Shown piece after piece: positions 29,818-40,071 of a DNA stretch of 64,000 bases (positions are counted from its first letter, which is position 1; each line of letters starts with the position of its first letter). The position numbers and the translations under genes were made by a program. Location of the stretch: contig CP092863.1 in the NCBI GenBank assembly GCA_030710605.1, forward strand, positions 106,564,099-106,628,098. Direction: 5' to 3'. Below the pieces are notes generated by a model, which did not search any database, was not told where the DNA came from, and worked only from the letters and a program-made list of their open reading frames with translations. This stretch comes from Cordylochernes scorpioides (lineage: Eukaryota; Arthropoda; Arachnida; Pseudoscorpiones; Chernetidae).

Positions 29818-30795
29818 CAAAAGTCCAACCCCACCAGCGAGTGCAAGTATTCAAACGGGGCTCTGGCATATTTATTTGTAAGTACAAAGTCGAACTGCTT
29901 TTCACATGTGTAAACATGTAGTGCACTTACTGTAAAAGCGGTCGCCTACTTCTACCCACCATGATTATCGGTAGAAGGATGGTCTAAACCATTGGTTTTC
30001 GACCGCTACGACCCGGGTTCGATTCCCTCATTGGGCACTTTTTTCTGATAAAAAAAAAAAAATGCTCCAATGGCCCCCGATTCCTGCAAAAGTCCAACCC
30101 CACTAGCGAGTGTAAGTAACCAAACGGGGTTCTGGCACATTTGTAAGTGCAAAAGTCGAACTGCTTTTCACATGTGTAGATATGTGGTGCACTTACTGTA
30201 AAAGCGGTCGCCTACTTCTACCCACCATGATTATCGGTAGAAGGATGGTCTAAACCATTGGTTTTCGACCGCTACGACCCGGGTTCGATTCCCTCATTGG
30301 GCACTTTTTTCTGATAAAAAAAAAAATGCTCCAATGGCCCCCGATTCCTGCAAAAGTCCAACCCCACTAGCGAGTGTAAGTAACCAAACGGGGTTCTGGC
30401 ACATTTGTAAGTGCAAAAGTCGAACTGCTTTTCACATGTGTAAACATGTAGTGCACTTACTGTAAAAGCGGTCGCCTACTTCTACCCACCATGATTATCG
30501 GTAGAAGGATGGTCTAAACCATTGGTTTTCGACCGCTACGACCCGGGTTCGATTCCCTCATTGGGCACTTTTTTCTGATAAAAAAAAAAAATGCTCCAAT
30601 GGCCCCCGATTCCTGCAAAAGTCCAACCCCACTAGCGAGTGTAAGTAACCAAACGGGGTTCTGGCACATTTGTAAGTGCAAAAGTCGAACTGCTTTTCAC
30701 ATGTGTAGATATGTGGTGCACTTACAGTAAAAGCAATCGCCTACTTCTACCCACCATGATTATCATGGCCTGTACCACGTGTACTAGGGATAATG
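29818..30795 (+). mobile_element. Tandem SINE-A array, near-identical 264-266-bp units
   Basis: Heads start at 29970, 30236 and 30500 with nearly identical sequence. Each inner unit lacks the final GGCCTGTACCACG..GGGATAAGC tail; the next head joins directly after CCACCATGATTATC. Only the last unit has the tail (to 30795). This pattern implies duplication of a fused dimer, not repeated insertion. Confidence 0.8.
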
Positions 30796-30799
30796 TGGA

Positions 30800-31145
30800 A
30801 CAACTACCACAATAGGAAGGATACAGACAATATTAGTATGACCCTTACACAAGAATGAAACGTCAAATCACAGAGTAAATGCTGCAGACGACAACATTAC
30901 TTTATTAAAGAAGCCGCCATAAAAACGACCTCATCATCTAATACATGGCGTACATAGAAGTAGATTAAATAATTGGTTTACGGCGAACGTGAGCTGAGCG
31001 TTCAACAACCTGGAGTTCCCTCAACACTTGTTTTAATCAGCTGGTGTGTTTTATTTATTATAAATTCAATTGCCCATCTATATTATATACAAAGCATGGC
31101 CTAGACCACGCCTTGGCCATATTATTAAAGTTGTTAACGTGATAA
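30800..31145. other. No gene seen
   Basis: No frame over 60 codons and no repeat recognised before the pLTR-like arm at 31148. Confidence 0.4.
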
Positions 31146-31215
31146 TCCTGTTGAAGGACTGACAAGTCCGAAAATAAAAAGTTGCACAAGAAACTTAACC
31201 CTGGAAGCTTCATTT
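31145..31215 (+). repeat. pLTR-like arm, plus
   Basis: CTGTTGA, stem GGAC/GTCC (31156-31159, 31166-31169), GAAAATAAAAAG, then CAAGAAACTTAACCCTGG. The stem matches 1506 and differs from FB1/FB2 at one base pair. Confidence 0.5.
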
Positions 31216-31219
31216 ATTT

Positions 31220-31980
31220 TATAATATTATGGATCTATGTCGGGAAAAAGATATAAAAGGAATTAGTCCCGGGTAAAAGAACCGAGTACACAAGACAGGA
31301 GAGGCCAAATCTGAATGAATGAAAAAATTAATCAACCTCTAATATCCACAATCAGCAAAGAAGAAATCGCTAAAATGAAAAAAAATGGGGTAAAAAAAAA
31401 AAAAAAAGAGGAACAAAGGTCAAACACGAAGCACGTGGTTTTTTTTTAACATACCATCAACTCACGCTGGAATCTCAAGTGTGATGCTTATTCAAATGAC
31501 CTCCTCGCCAACTTGGCCGTTTCTTGAGAGCTGAGGCCCACGGGGAAGATTTTCGTGGTATGAAACCAATCGTAGTATGGGGGGGCAAAGTATTAAGCGG
31601 AAGATGTAATGAGAAAGTTGAGACATAACACTATATGGATAATTTACGATTAAATTGTAAAAGGTATTTAAATTACATCAAAGACTAGAACATTAGCCCT
31701 TTCTACAAACGCGTCTAGAACGCCAGCAAGTTCTAATAGAGACAAAGTTTTATCTATCTATATATATAATACTTTTTAAAAATTTTATTTTCTTTCTTTT
31801 TACCTTTAAAAGTTTGATGAAAGGTTAACATGGTTCTGTCTTTGCTCTTTTTCTTATCCTAATACCTTCAATTTTTCTTTTTTCCTTATGTTCTGCTTCT
31901 ATGACGCGTAACTGCCGATTAATTTCCAATAATTATACATATTTTATGAACATAAGTATAGGCGTGATGATATTAGAAAC
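31220..31980. other. No gene seen
   Basis: AT-rich with scattered A and T runs; unclassified. Confidence 0.4.
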
Positions 31981-31984
31981 AGAT

Positions 31985-32352
31985 ATACACTCGTAGACAA
32001 AACTTAAGAAAGTGTAATGTCTTTAATGTCGCGCCGGACATCTATTTCTTTTTTGAAGAAGAAGACAGAGGCTGTTCACACTTGGTTACTTCATGTATCT
32101 TCAATTAAGGTCACTGTAATATCTTTCAGAGTTATTGTCTGAATCCCGATATACATGCTAAAAGGTACAACTTCCTTAAGTTTTGTCCATGAGTGTATCC
32201 TTCAGAGTTATTGTCTAAATCCCGATATACATGCTAAAAGGTACAACTTCCTTAAGTTTTGTCCATGAGTGTATTTTTCAGAATTATTGTCTGAATCCCG
32301 ATATACATGTTAAAAGGTATAACTTCCTTAAGTTTTGTCCATGAGTGTATAT
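31985..32352 (-). mobile_element. MITE CM, copy 3
   Basis: ACACTCGTAGACAAAAC end, one inner module, then three tandem 79-bp units ending GTCCATGAGTGTATA. Confidence 0.65.
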
Positions 32353-32529
32353 AACCCCAAAAAATCATATAATTTTATCGATTTGAAAAAAAAAAAAAAA
32401 TAGACGAAGAGCCGTTTAATCACTTTTTTTTTTTTTTTTTTAGCTTTTATTCAGGATACGCATTTTTAAGTCCTAATTGCAGTGTTATTCATCTTTACTA
32501 TATAAATTCTATTAATTTTTCTACTAAAG

Positions 32530-32860
32530 TTGAACCTGTATGAGAGAGGATACTTCCTCTAGAGGACATCTTTTTATAAATGACAGTTTTGATTGTCAAC
32601 ATTTTTATTTAGCAACTTTCCAGTATTAGAGAACGCCTCTCCCCTAAAGATTACTTTGGCTCGTCCTGCCACTGAGTAGTGTTTCCAGTCTTAATGACAA
32701 AGGTAGACACATTCTACTTCACCCAGTCATGATGGTTGTCAAAAGCCTCAAGCTCGATACCCTGATATGATTGAGTGAAGATAAGAAAGAAGAAGACTTT
32801 GGCTCTACAACTAGATGTTGTCTTTTACAGAGAGGTTGGCTACTGTATTGGAGATGGCAT
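32530..32860. repeat. PG1 fragments around a SINE-F tail
   Basis: TTGAACCTGTATGAGAGAGG and GAACGCCTCTCCCCTAAAG are PG1. SINE-F 3' sequence (GTCATGATGGTTGTC..TGAGTGAAGATAAG) occupies about 32665-32812, followed again by PG1 (GTTGTCTTTTACAGAGAGG). SINE-F has inserted into a PG1 unit. Confidence 0.6.
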
Positions 32861-32924
32861 TTACAGTACATAATGATGATGGAAGAATGAGTATGATGAG
32901 AGCTTTTACATTATATTATGTTTC

Positions 32925-33055
32925 TTTTGTAGAAGAGTTATCATGCCCGAGAGCTTGAAATACATTTTAAAAAGAAACTTTTACCTGGAATGTGTAATAC
33001 AAATGTGAAATTGTACTGGGATAAGGAGATGCCTTTTTCTTAATTTAGCCCTTGA
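32925..33055 (+). repeat. pLTR-like arm and TTAA-MITE end
   Basis: TTTGTAGAAGAG, loop, GCCCGAGAGCTTG, AAAAAGAAACTTTTACCTGG; then at 33018 GGGATAAGGAGATGCC and TTTTTCTTAATT, the end of the 8284 MITE family. Confidence 0.45.
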
Positions 33056-33134
33056 AGCCTGATATTTCTATCTTAATAGAGTAATAAGGGATTATTCCAT
33101 TGAATTAAGAGCTTTTACACTCAATGCTACATAT

Positions 33135-33250
33135 TATTGACTCATCCATTGGTGAGCTCTACTCTTCCCCGGCAGACACAATCAAAAGTCTCAAGCTTTA
33201 CAAGCTTGATACCTTAGTGTGATTGAGTGGAGATAAGAGAGAAGAAGAAG
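33135..33250 (+). repeat. LINE L1s / SINE-F tail
   Basis: TTGACTCATCCATTGGTGAGC, CCCCGGCAGACAC, CTTGATACCTTAGTGTG and the GAGTGGAGATAAGAG tail with a GAA run. Confidence 0.55.
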
Positions 33251-34150
33251 AAGATACTCTATGCTGAAGAGGTTCTACTGGTTTTATTATCTTGGAAAAA
33301 GTAATACACAACAAGATGGAAGCAAAATGGAAGAATCGAAAAGATGCGAATCAGCTTAAACACAACCCCCAAAGAGATGAAGCAAGAGCAAGCGCGGCAC
33401 GAAGTCAAGAAATCAATAGGCTTACGAAGAGCTTTTACACTCTATGCTGAAGAGGTTCTACTAGGTGTATTATCTTGGAAAAAGTAACAAACACAACAAG
33501 ATGGAAGCGAAATGGAAGAATCGAAAAGATGCGAACCAGCTTAAACACAACCCCCCAAAGAGATGGAGCAAGATCAAGCGTGGCACGAAGTCAACAAATC
33601 AATAATAGGCTCACAAAGAGATTTTACACTCTATGCTGAAGAGGTTCTACTCTATGTTTTACTTGGAAAAAGTAACACAAGATGGAAGCGAAATGTAAAA
33701 ATCGAAAAGATGCGAACCAGCTTAAACACAACCCCCCAAAGAGATGAAGCAAGAGCAAACGTGGCACGAAGAGCTTTTACGCTTTATGCCGAAGAGGTTC
33801 ATGTATGCATTATTTGGAAAAAGTAACAAACACAACAAGATGAAGCGAAATGTAAGAATCGAAAAGATGCGAACCAGCTTAAACACAACCTCCCAAAGAG
33901 GATGAAGCAAGATCTAGCGTGGCACGAAGTCAATAAAACAAATCAATAGGCTCACGAAGAGCTTTTACACTTTATGCCGAAGAGGTTCATGTATGTATTA
34001 TTTGGAAAAAGTAACAAACACAACAAGATGGAAACGAAATGGAAGAATCGAAAAGATGCGAACCAGCTTAAACACAACCCCCCAAAGAGATGAAGCAAGA
34101 GCAAACGTGGCACGAAGTCCACAAAACAAATCAATAGGCTCACGAAGGTA
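33247..34150 (+). repeat. About 187-bp tandem array, five units
   Basis: GAAGAGCTTTTACACTCTATG begins units at about 33247 (partial), 33426, 33616, 33768 and 33955, each with GGAAAAAGTAACAAACAC and GATGCGAACCAGCTTAAAC. An 87-codon frame and minus frames are by-products. Confidence 0.8.
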
Positions 34151-34154
34151 GGTT

Positions 34155-34510
34155 CATCCAGTAGGACCACCTGCCGCTATGCCTACAAGGATGCATGGAC
34201 CACGCATCAACCCATCGGCCGGCCGTAATTTACCGGCACAAATGGAAGGCCGCCATCGTTGACCAAGAGGCTGGAAAACCCCTCAAAGAGCTGTTTCTAA
34301 ACCATTTCTTTCAACTTCAGAAAAGAGAGGGGAAAAAAACGCCCTCTAATTAAAATTTAAAAACTGTCTTTCGATATGCATCCTTGGAATTGCTTAGTTT
34401 CCAAGATAGATGAAAGAGAGGCAATCTGTATTGATTAAAGAAAGATAAATTTCACAGGTGAGAATTCTTCCATATCATACTGATGAAAGCGGGAAATATG
34501 TATTTAAGTT
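34155..34510. other. No gene seen
   Basis: A GC-richer first half follows the array; no long frame. Confidence 0.35.
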
Positions 34511-34514
34511 GTAT

Positions 34515-35042
34515 TATACACTCATGGATAAAACCTAAGGAAGTTGTACCCTTCAGCATGTATATCGGGATTCAGACAATAACTCTGAAAGATACACTCA
34601 TGGACAAAACTTAAGGAAGTTGTACCTTTCAACATGTATATCGAGATTCAGATAATAACTCTGAAAGATGTACTCATGGACAAAACTTAAGGAAGTTGTA
34701 CCTTATTAGCATGTATATCGGGATTTAGACAATAACTCTGAAAGATGTACTCATGGACAAAACTTAAGGAAGTTGTACCTTTTAGCATGTATATCGGGAT
34801 TCAGTCAATAACTCTGAAAGATACACTCATGGGCAAAACTTAAGGAAGTTGTACCTTTTAGCATGCATATCGGGGTTTAGACAATAACTCGGAAAGATAT
34901 TTGATGCACAGTGAACTTTATTGAAGACACACGAGCTAACCAAGTGTGAACAAAATTGCTTCTGTGTCCATTAAAAAAAAAAAAGACAACCAGCGACAGC
35001 AAAGATTTTCCACTTCTTTAAGTTTTGTCCATGAGTGTACTT
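34515..35042 (+). mobile_element. MITE CM, copy 4 (five tandem units)
   Basis: Five copies of the CTCATGGACAAAACTTAAGG..GACAATAACTCTGAAAG unit, then the inner module (GTGAACTTTATTGAAGAC, TGTGAACAAAATTGC) and the inverted end GTTTTGTCCATGAGTGTA. Confidence 0.7.
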
Positions 35043-35044
35043 CA

Positions 35045-35200
35045 TATGCAGTAAAGTCTCTCATAAAATACTGCTTAAAAATCTGGCCAAATCCAATGGC
35101 CTCTTATGAGAGACTGTCATTTAAAGCCAAGTTATGAGGAACCTTTCAAACGAAACAGTCTCTAATGAGAGACCGTCTTTAAGAGAGGTTTAACTATATT
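35045..35200. mobile_element. pogo-type MITE PG4
   Basis: GCAGTAAAGTCTCTCATAA at the left and TAAGAGAGGTTTAACTATA at the right as imperfect inverted ends. An inner CTCTTATGAGAGAC palindrome is present. Confidence 0.5.
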
Positions 35201-35204
35201 TTAG

Positions 35205-35855
35205 GCTATGGTCTCTTATGGGAGATTGAAATGCTTATAAAGAGGGGTAAGAAGTTCTAAACACACTACCATTCCATAGTACTATGGGAGGATTAGTGGA
35301 ACCTATCTTAACCGTTGACCAAGAATTCCACTCTATTCTAGCCTAGCCATGATACAGATAATGTATTTAAAAAACGGTGAGAACCTCTAAAAAGCTTCCA
35401 TTGAAGGAGACACTGGGCCTTGATACCTCCCAGTACAGACATCCCACCACAGAACACATGGACCTAACCGCTAACACCATTATGTTAAAACACATTAAAT
35501 CTTTTTTGTTCATTTAATTAAAAAATCGTTCATTACCAAACTGTTTTGTGGATAGTTGTGTTTAGCTACTTAGTCGTTAGATCAATTCAAGAAGTCCACT
35601 CACTCTCTAGTCCTGCTATGATTCCTTCAAGTTTTGTTCAGAAGTGAAGATGCAATTTCAATGATAGATTAATGAGGCATGTGGAATTGGTTGTGTAATA
35701 GCGAATTTAGCCAGGACTTTCTACACTACATGTTTTATTGTCCGGTACTGTAGGAAGAGAGAGAGAGAGATTCTCCGTCAAATGATCGGTTATGAAAAAG
35801 ATTCGCCATATGTTCGAATGGTAAAAGTAGTGAAAAGCAGGAAACCAATACATTA
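35205..35855. other. No gene seen
   Basis: Unclassified; a GA microsatellite near 35755-35770. Confidence 0.4.
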
Positions 35856-35859
35856 AATT

Positions 35860-37000
35860 TTCACAAATGCTGGAAAACAGCACAGACAATAGGCGTAATA
35901 CATATGATGGATCCAAGTTGAAGAAAGGTCGAATCTCCACTTTCTGTAGATAATGTTTACTTCTGTATCTGGGAGAATCCTGTATGGGACGTGTGTCCTT
36001 AATAAAGGCTTTTTGTAGTTGTTGTAAGTTTTCAAACTCAATAGACACAACACAGATGATGGATCCAACTTGAAGAAAGGTCGAATCTCCACTTTCAGTA
36101 GATAATGCTTACTTCTGTATCTGAGAGAATCCTGTATGGGACGTGTGTCCTTAATAAAGGCTTTTGTTGTTGTAAATGTTCAAACTCAATAAACACAACA
36201 CAGATGATGGATCCAACTTGAAGAAAGGTCGAATCTCCACTTTCTGTAGATAATGTTTACTTCTGTATCTGGGAGAATCCTGTATGGGACGTGTGTCCTT
36301 AATAAAGGCTTTTGTTGTTGTAAATGTTCAAACTCAATAAACACAACACAGATGATGGATCCAACTTGAAGAAAGGTCGAATCTCCACTTTCTGTAGATA
36401 ATGTTTACTTCTGTATCTGAGAGAATCCTGTATGGGACGTGTGTCCTTAATAAAGGCTTTTGTTGTTGTAAATGTTCAAACTCAATAAACACAACACAGA
36501 TGATGGATCCAACTTGAAGAAAGGTCTAATCTCCACTTTCTGTAGATAATGTTTACTTCTGTATCTGGGAGAATCCTGTATGGGACGTGTGTCCTTAATA
36601 AAGACTTTTGTTGTTGTTGTTGTAAATGTTCAACTCAATAGACACAACACAGATCCAACTTGAAGAAAGGTCGAATCTCCACTTTCTGTAGATAATGTTT
36701 ACTTCTGTATCTGGGAGAATCCTGTATGGGACGTGTGCCCTTATTAAAGGCTTTTTGTAGTTGTTGTAAATGTTCAAACTCAATAGACACAACACAGATG
36801 ATGGATCCAACTTGAAGAAAGGTCGAATCTCCACTTTCTGTAGATAATGTTTACTTCTGTATCTGGGAGAATCCTGTATTTATTTATTTTATTTGAACAC
36901 ACAAAACGCGATATCCCGGCTAGGAATCCTGTATGAGATGAGTGTCCTTAATAAAGGCTTTTTGTTATTGCTATTGCTGATTGATGAAAAGAAACAGAAG
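35860..37000 (+). repeat. Tandem LINE 3' tails, about seven units of 148 bp
   Basis: GATGATGGATCCAACTTG starts at 36055, 36203, 36351 and 36499 (exactly 148 bp apart), then about 36651 and 36798, with a diverged first unit near 35905. Each has GGGAGAATCCTGTATGGGAC, GTCCTTAATAAAGGC and a TTGTTG tail of variable length. A 46-bp foreign piece (about 36880-36925) splits the last unit. Confidence 0.85.
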
Positions 37001-37004
37001 ACTA

Positions 37005-37465
37005 CAGCCTCAGTTCTGTAGCCAGGGTTATCCAAGAGTTAAAGCAGACGACACCTGGTCCCACGACAATCCCCCGCTGTTCCAATTTTAGTGACGTGGG
37101 GAGAGTTACCGCACATCAAAATAATTAAGGAAAATTGACTCGCAGGGTGAGGAGTATATGGAAGGGAGGGAATTGTCGTCTCAAAATAACCAAGTTATTC
37201 CGGGTGTGCGACAATTTTGGAATTGCTGTCACCTTTTTTGTCTTTTTTAAAAAAACTTTTAGACTTCCATAATAGATAATTCAAATAACAATTAAATAAT
37301 TCTTTTACAAGCGTCATTAGTGAATAACCAGAGTTTCAGAAGAAAAAAAATCATTTTTGACGAAGAACAGATTTTATCATTCTTAGAACACTTTTTTCTT
37401 TTTCACTATTTAGAATTAAACTGAGTGTAAGCCTAGGAATGAGTTAAGAAAATTTATAAATAATT
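37005..37465. other. No gene seen
   Basis: Unclassified DNA preceding the 29-bp array. Confidence 0.4.
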
Positions 37466-37469
37466 CTTT

Positions 37470-38497
37470 TTTGCATATTATCCTTAGGGACTTCCTAAAA
37501 TGCATATTATCCGTAGAAATTTTGGGACTTTCCCAAATGCATATTATCCTTAGGGACTTTCCCACCCAATTGCATATTATCCCAAAGGACATTCCCAATT
37601 GCATATTATCCTTAGGGACTTTCCCAATTGCATATTAACCTTAGGGACTTTCCCAAATGCATATTATCCTTAGGGACTTTCCCAATTGCATATTATCCTT
37701 AGGGACTTCCCAAAATGCATATTATCCGTAGAAACTTTGGGACTTACCCAAATGCATATTATCTCTTAGGGACTTTCCCAATTGCCTATTATCCTCAGGG
37801 ACTTTCCCAAATGGATATTATCCTTAGGGACTTTCCCAATTGCATATTATCCTTAGGGACTTTCCCAAATGCATATTATCCTTAGGGACTTTCCCAATTG
37901 CATATTATCCTCAGGGACTTTCCCAAATTAATATTATCCTTAGGGACTTTCCCAAATGCATATTATCCTTAGGGACTTTCCCAATTGAATATTATCCTTA
38001 GGGACTTTTCCAATTGCATATTATCCTTAGGGACTTTCCCAAATGCATGTTATCCTTAGGAACTTTGGAACTTTCCCAAATGCATATTATCCTTAGGGAC
38101 TTTCCCAATTGCATGTTATCCTTAGGGACTTTCCCAATTGCATATTATCCTTAGGGTTTTTGGAACTTTCCCAAATGCATATTATTCTTAGGGACTTTCC
38201 CAAATGCATGTTATCCTTAGGGACTTTCCCAAATGCATATTATCCTTAGGGACTTTCCCAAATGCATGTTATCCTTAGGGACTTTCCCAAGTGCATATTA
38301 TCCTTAGGGACTTTCCCAATTGCATATTATCCTTAGGGACTTTCCCAAATGCATATTATCCTTAGGGACTTTGGAACTTTCTCAAATGCATATTATTCTT
38401 AGGGACTTTACCAATTGCATATTATCCTTATGGACTTTCCCAAATGCATGTTATCCTTAGGAACTTTGGAACTTTCCCAAATGCATATTATCTACAC
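37470..38497 (+). repeat. 29-bp minisatellite carrying kappaB-like sites
   Basis: About 35 units of the form GCATATTATCCTTAGG-GACTTTCCCAA. By eye about 22 units contain the exact decamer GGGACTTTCC, which fits the Rel/NF-kappaB consensus GGGRNYYYCC. The rest are one-base variants (GGAACTTTCC, GGGACTTCC). ATGCATAT beside it resembles POU/octamer sites. No gene lies next to it in this window. Confidence 0.9.
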
Positions 38498-38499
38498 TG

Positions 38500-38999
38500 A
38501 GGAAAACCGGGAAGATATACGAATTGACGAATACCAGGATGGTCAAGGGACGTCGCAGGACTCGTCCGAAAGGACTCATCCTTGAAGGTCAAGAGTCCGT
38601 TGGACGATGGTGAAGTCCTATTGGATGAGAGAGCTGATACAGAGACAGGACTTGCACTGATGGGCTGGCGTCAGATCGTTGGACATATGGGTGACTGTTG
38701 GGCCGAGACTGGATGTGGCATAGCGTACACCCATAGCCATCTCTAGGATAGGAAGATTCCAACTATCCATGGATATGACGAAAGAGAAAGCGGGTCACAG
38801 AGAATGGAGGTAAAAAGTGGAAGGTAAAAAAAATGGTGATGGACCAGACGGGGCGTAAAGTGACAGAAGGCGGTGATTAAATTTTGAGCGTTTTTGTATG
38901 AGCGGATTCACGGCTGAGGATCTTTCTGACGAGGGTGACTCGACACAATTCTGACCTATGCAACTCCCGTCGACAGCCTGAACACGTGGGGAACAGAAC
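38500..38999. other. GC-richer unclassified stretch
   Basis: No frame over 60 codons and no repeat recognised. It could be a decayed coding element, but nothing supports that. Confidence 0.35.
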
Positions 39000-39912
39000 A
39001 GCTACAGTAGAACAACCTCCATGAGAGGACACTCCCTCTAAGAGAACACCTCTCTACAAAGGAGGATAGTTTTCATCACGAAATTAACCTTTTTATTTAA
39101 CCAATTAGAAAATTTCTGGTAAGAGGACAGTTCACCCTAAAGGACAATTTAGCTCTACAAATAGGTGTTGTCCTTTACAGAGAGGTTCTACTGTAGTAAC
39201 TCTCCAGTTAGAGGACACCTCTCCCTAAAGGACAATTTGGCTCTGCAACTAGGTGTTGTCCTTTACAGAGAGGTTCTACTGTAGTAACTCTCCAGTTAGA
39301 GGACACATCTCCCTAAAGGACAATTTGGCTCTGCAACTAGGTGTTGTCCTTTACAGAGAGTTCTCCTGTAGCAACTCTTCAGTAAGAGAACACCTCTCCC
39401 TAAAGGACAATTTGGCTTTGTAACTAGGTGTGTTTCTTTACAGAGAGGTAGTTCTACTGTAGTAACTCTCCAGTAAGAGAACACCTCTCCCTAAAAGCAA
39501 TTTGGCTTTGCAACTAGGTGTCCTTTACAGAGAGGTAGTTCTACTGTAGTAACTCTCCAGTTAGAGGACACATCTCCCTAAAAGCAATTTGGCTTTGCAA
39601 CTAGGTGTCCTTTACAGAGAGGTAGTTTTACTGTAGTAACTCTCCAGTAAGAGGATACCTCTCCCCCTAAAGAACAATTTGACTCTGCAACTAGGTGTTG
39701 TCCTTTACAGAGAGGTAGTTATACTGTAGTAACTCTCTGGTAAGAGAACACCTCTCCCTAAAAGCAATTTGGCTTTGCAACTAGGTGTTGTCCTTTACAG
39801 AGAGGTAGTTTTACTGTAGTAACTCTCCAGAAAGAGGACACCTCTACCCCTAAAGAACAATTTGACTCTGCAACTAGGTGTTGTCCTTTACAGAGAAATA
39901 GTTCCACAGTAC
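39000..39912. repeat. PG1 tandem array, about nine units
   Basis: Starts ACAGTAGAACAACCTCCATG, then roughly 88-bp units of GTAGTAACTCTCCAGTTAG, GGACACCTCTCCCTAAAGG, CAATTTGGCTCTGCAAC and TCCTTTACAGAGAGGTTC. The terminal unit of a pogo-type MITE has been multiplied. Confidence 0.75.
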
Positions 39913-40071
39913 TTGAAGATAGCCTGATAATATGAACTGTTCATTTTTCAAGAAAACCAGAAACATTCGGGAACCGAATCCTGCATTGAGTACTTTAAAA
40001 AATTACCAAATTCAATCGCAATTCTAAAAGTCTAGTATCAAATGAGCGGAGGTTAAAATATATCAACAATC

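Noticed and set aside
35707-36834. Repeated minus-strand ORFs with KLDPSSVLCLL
   Set aside because: They are antisense frames of the tandem LINE 3' tails.
37470-38497. CRISPR array
   Set aside because: The 29-bp repeats are directly adjacent without unique spacers, and everything else points to a eukaryotic genome.
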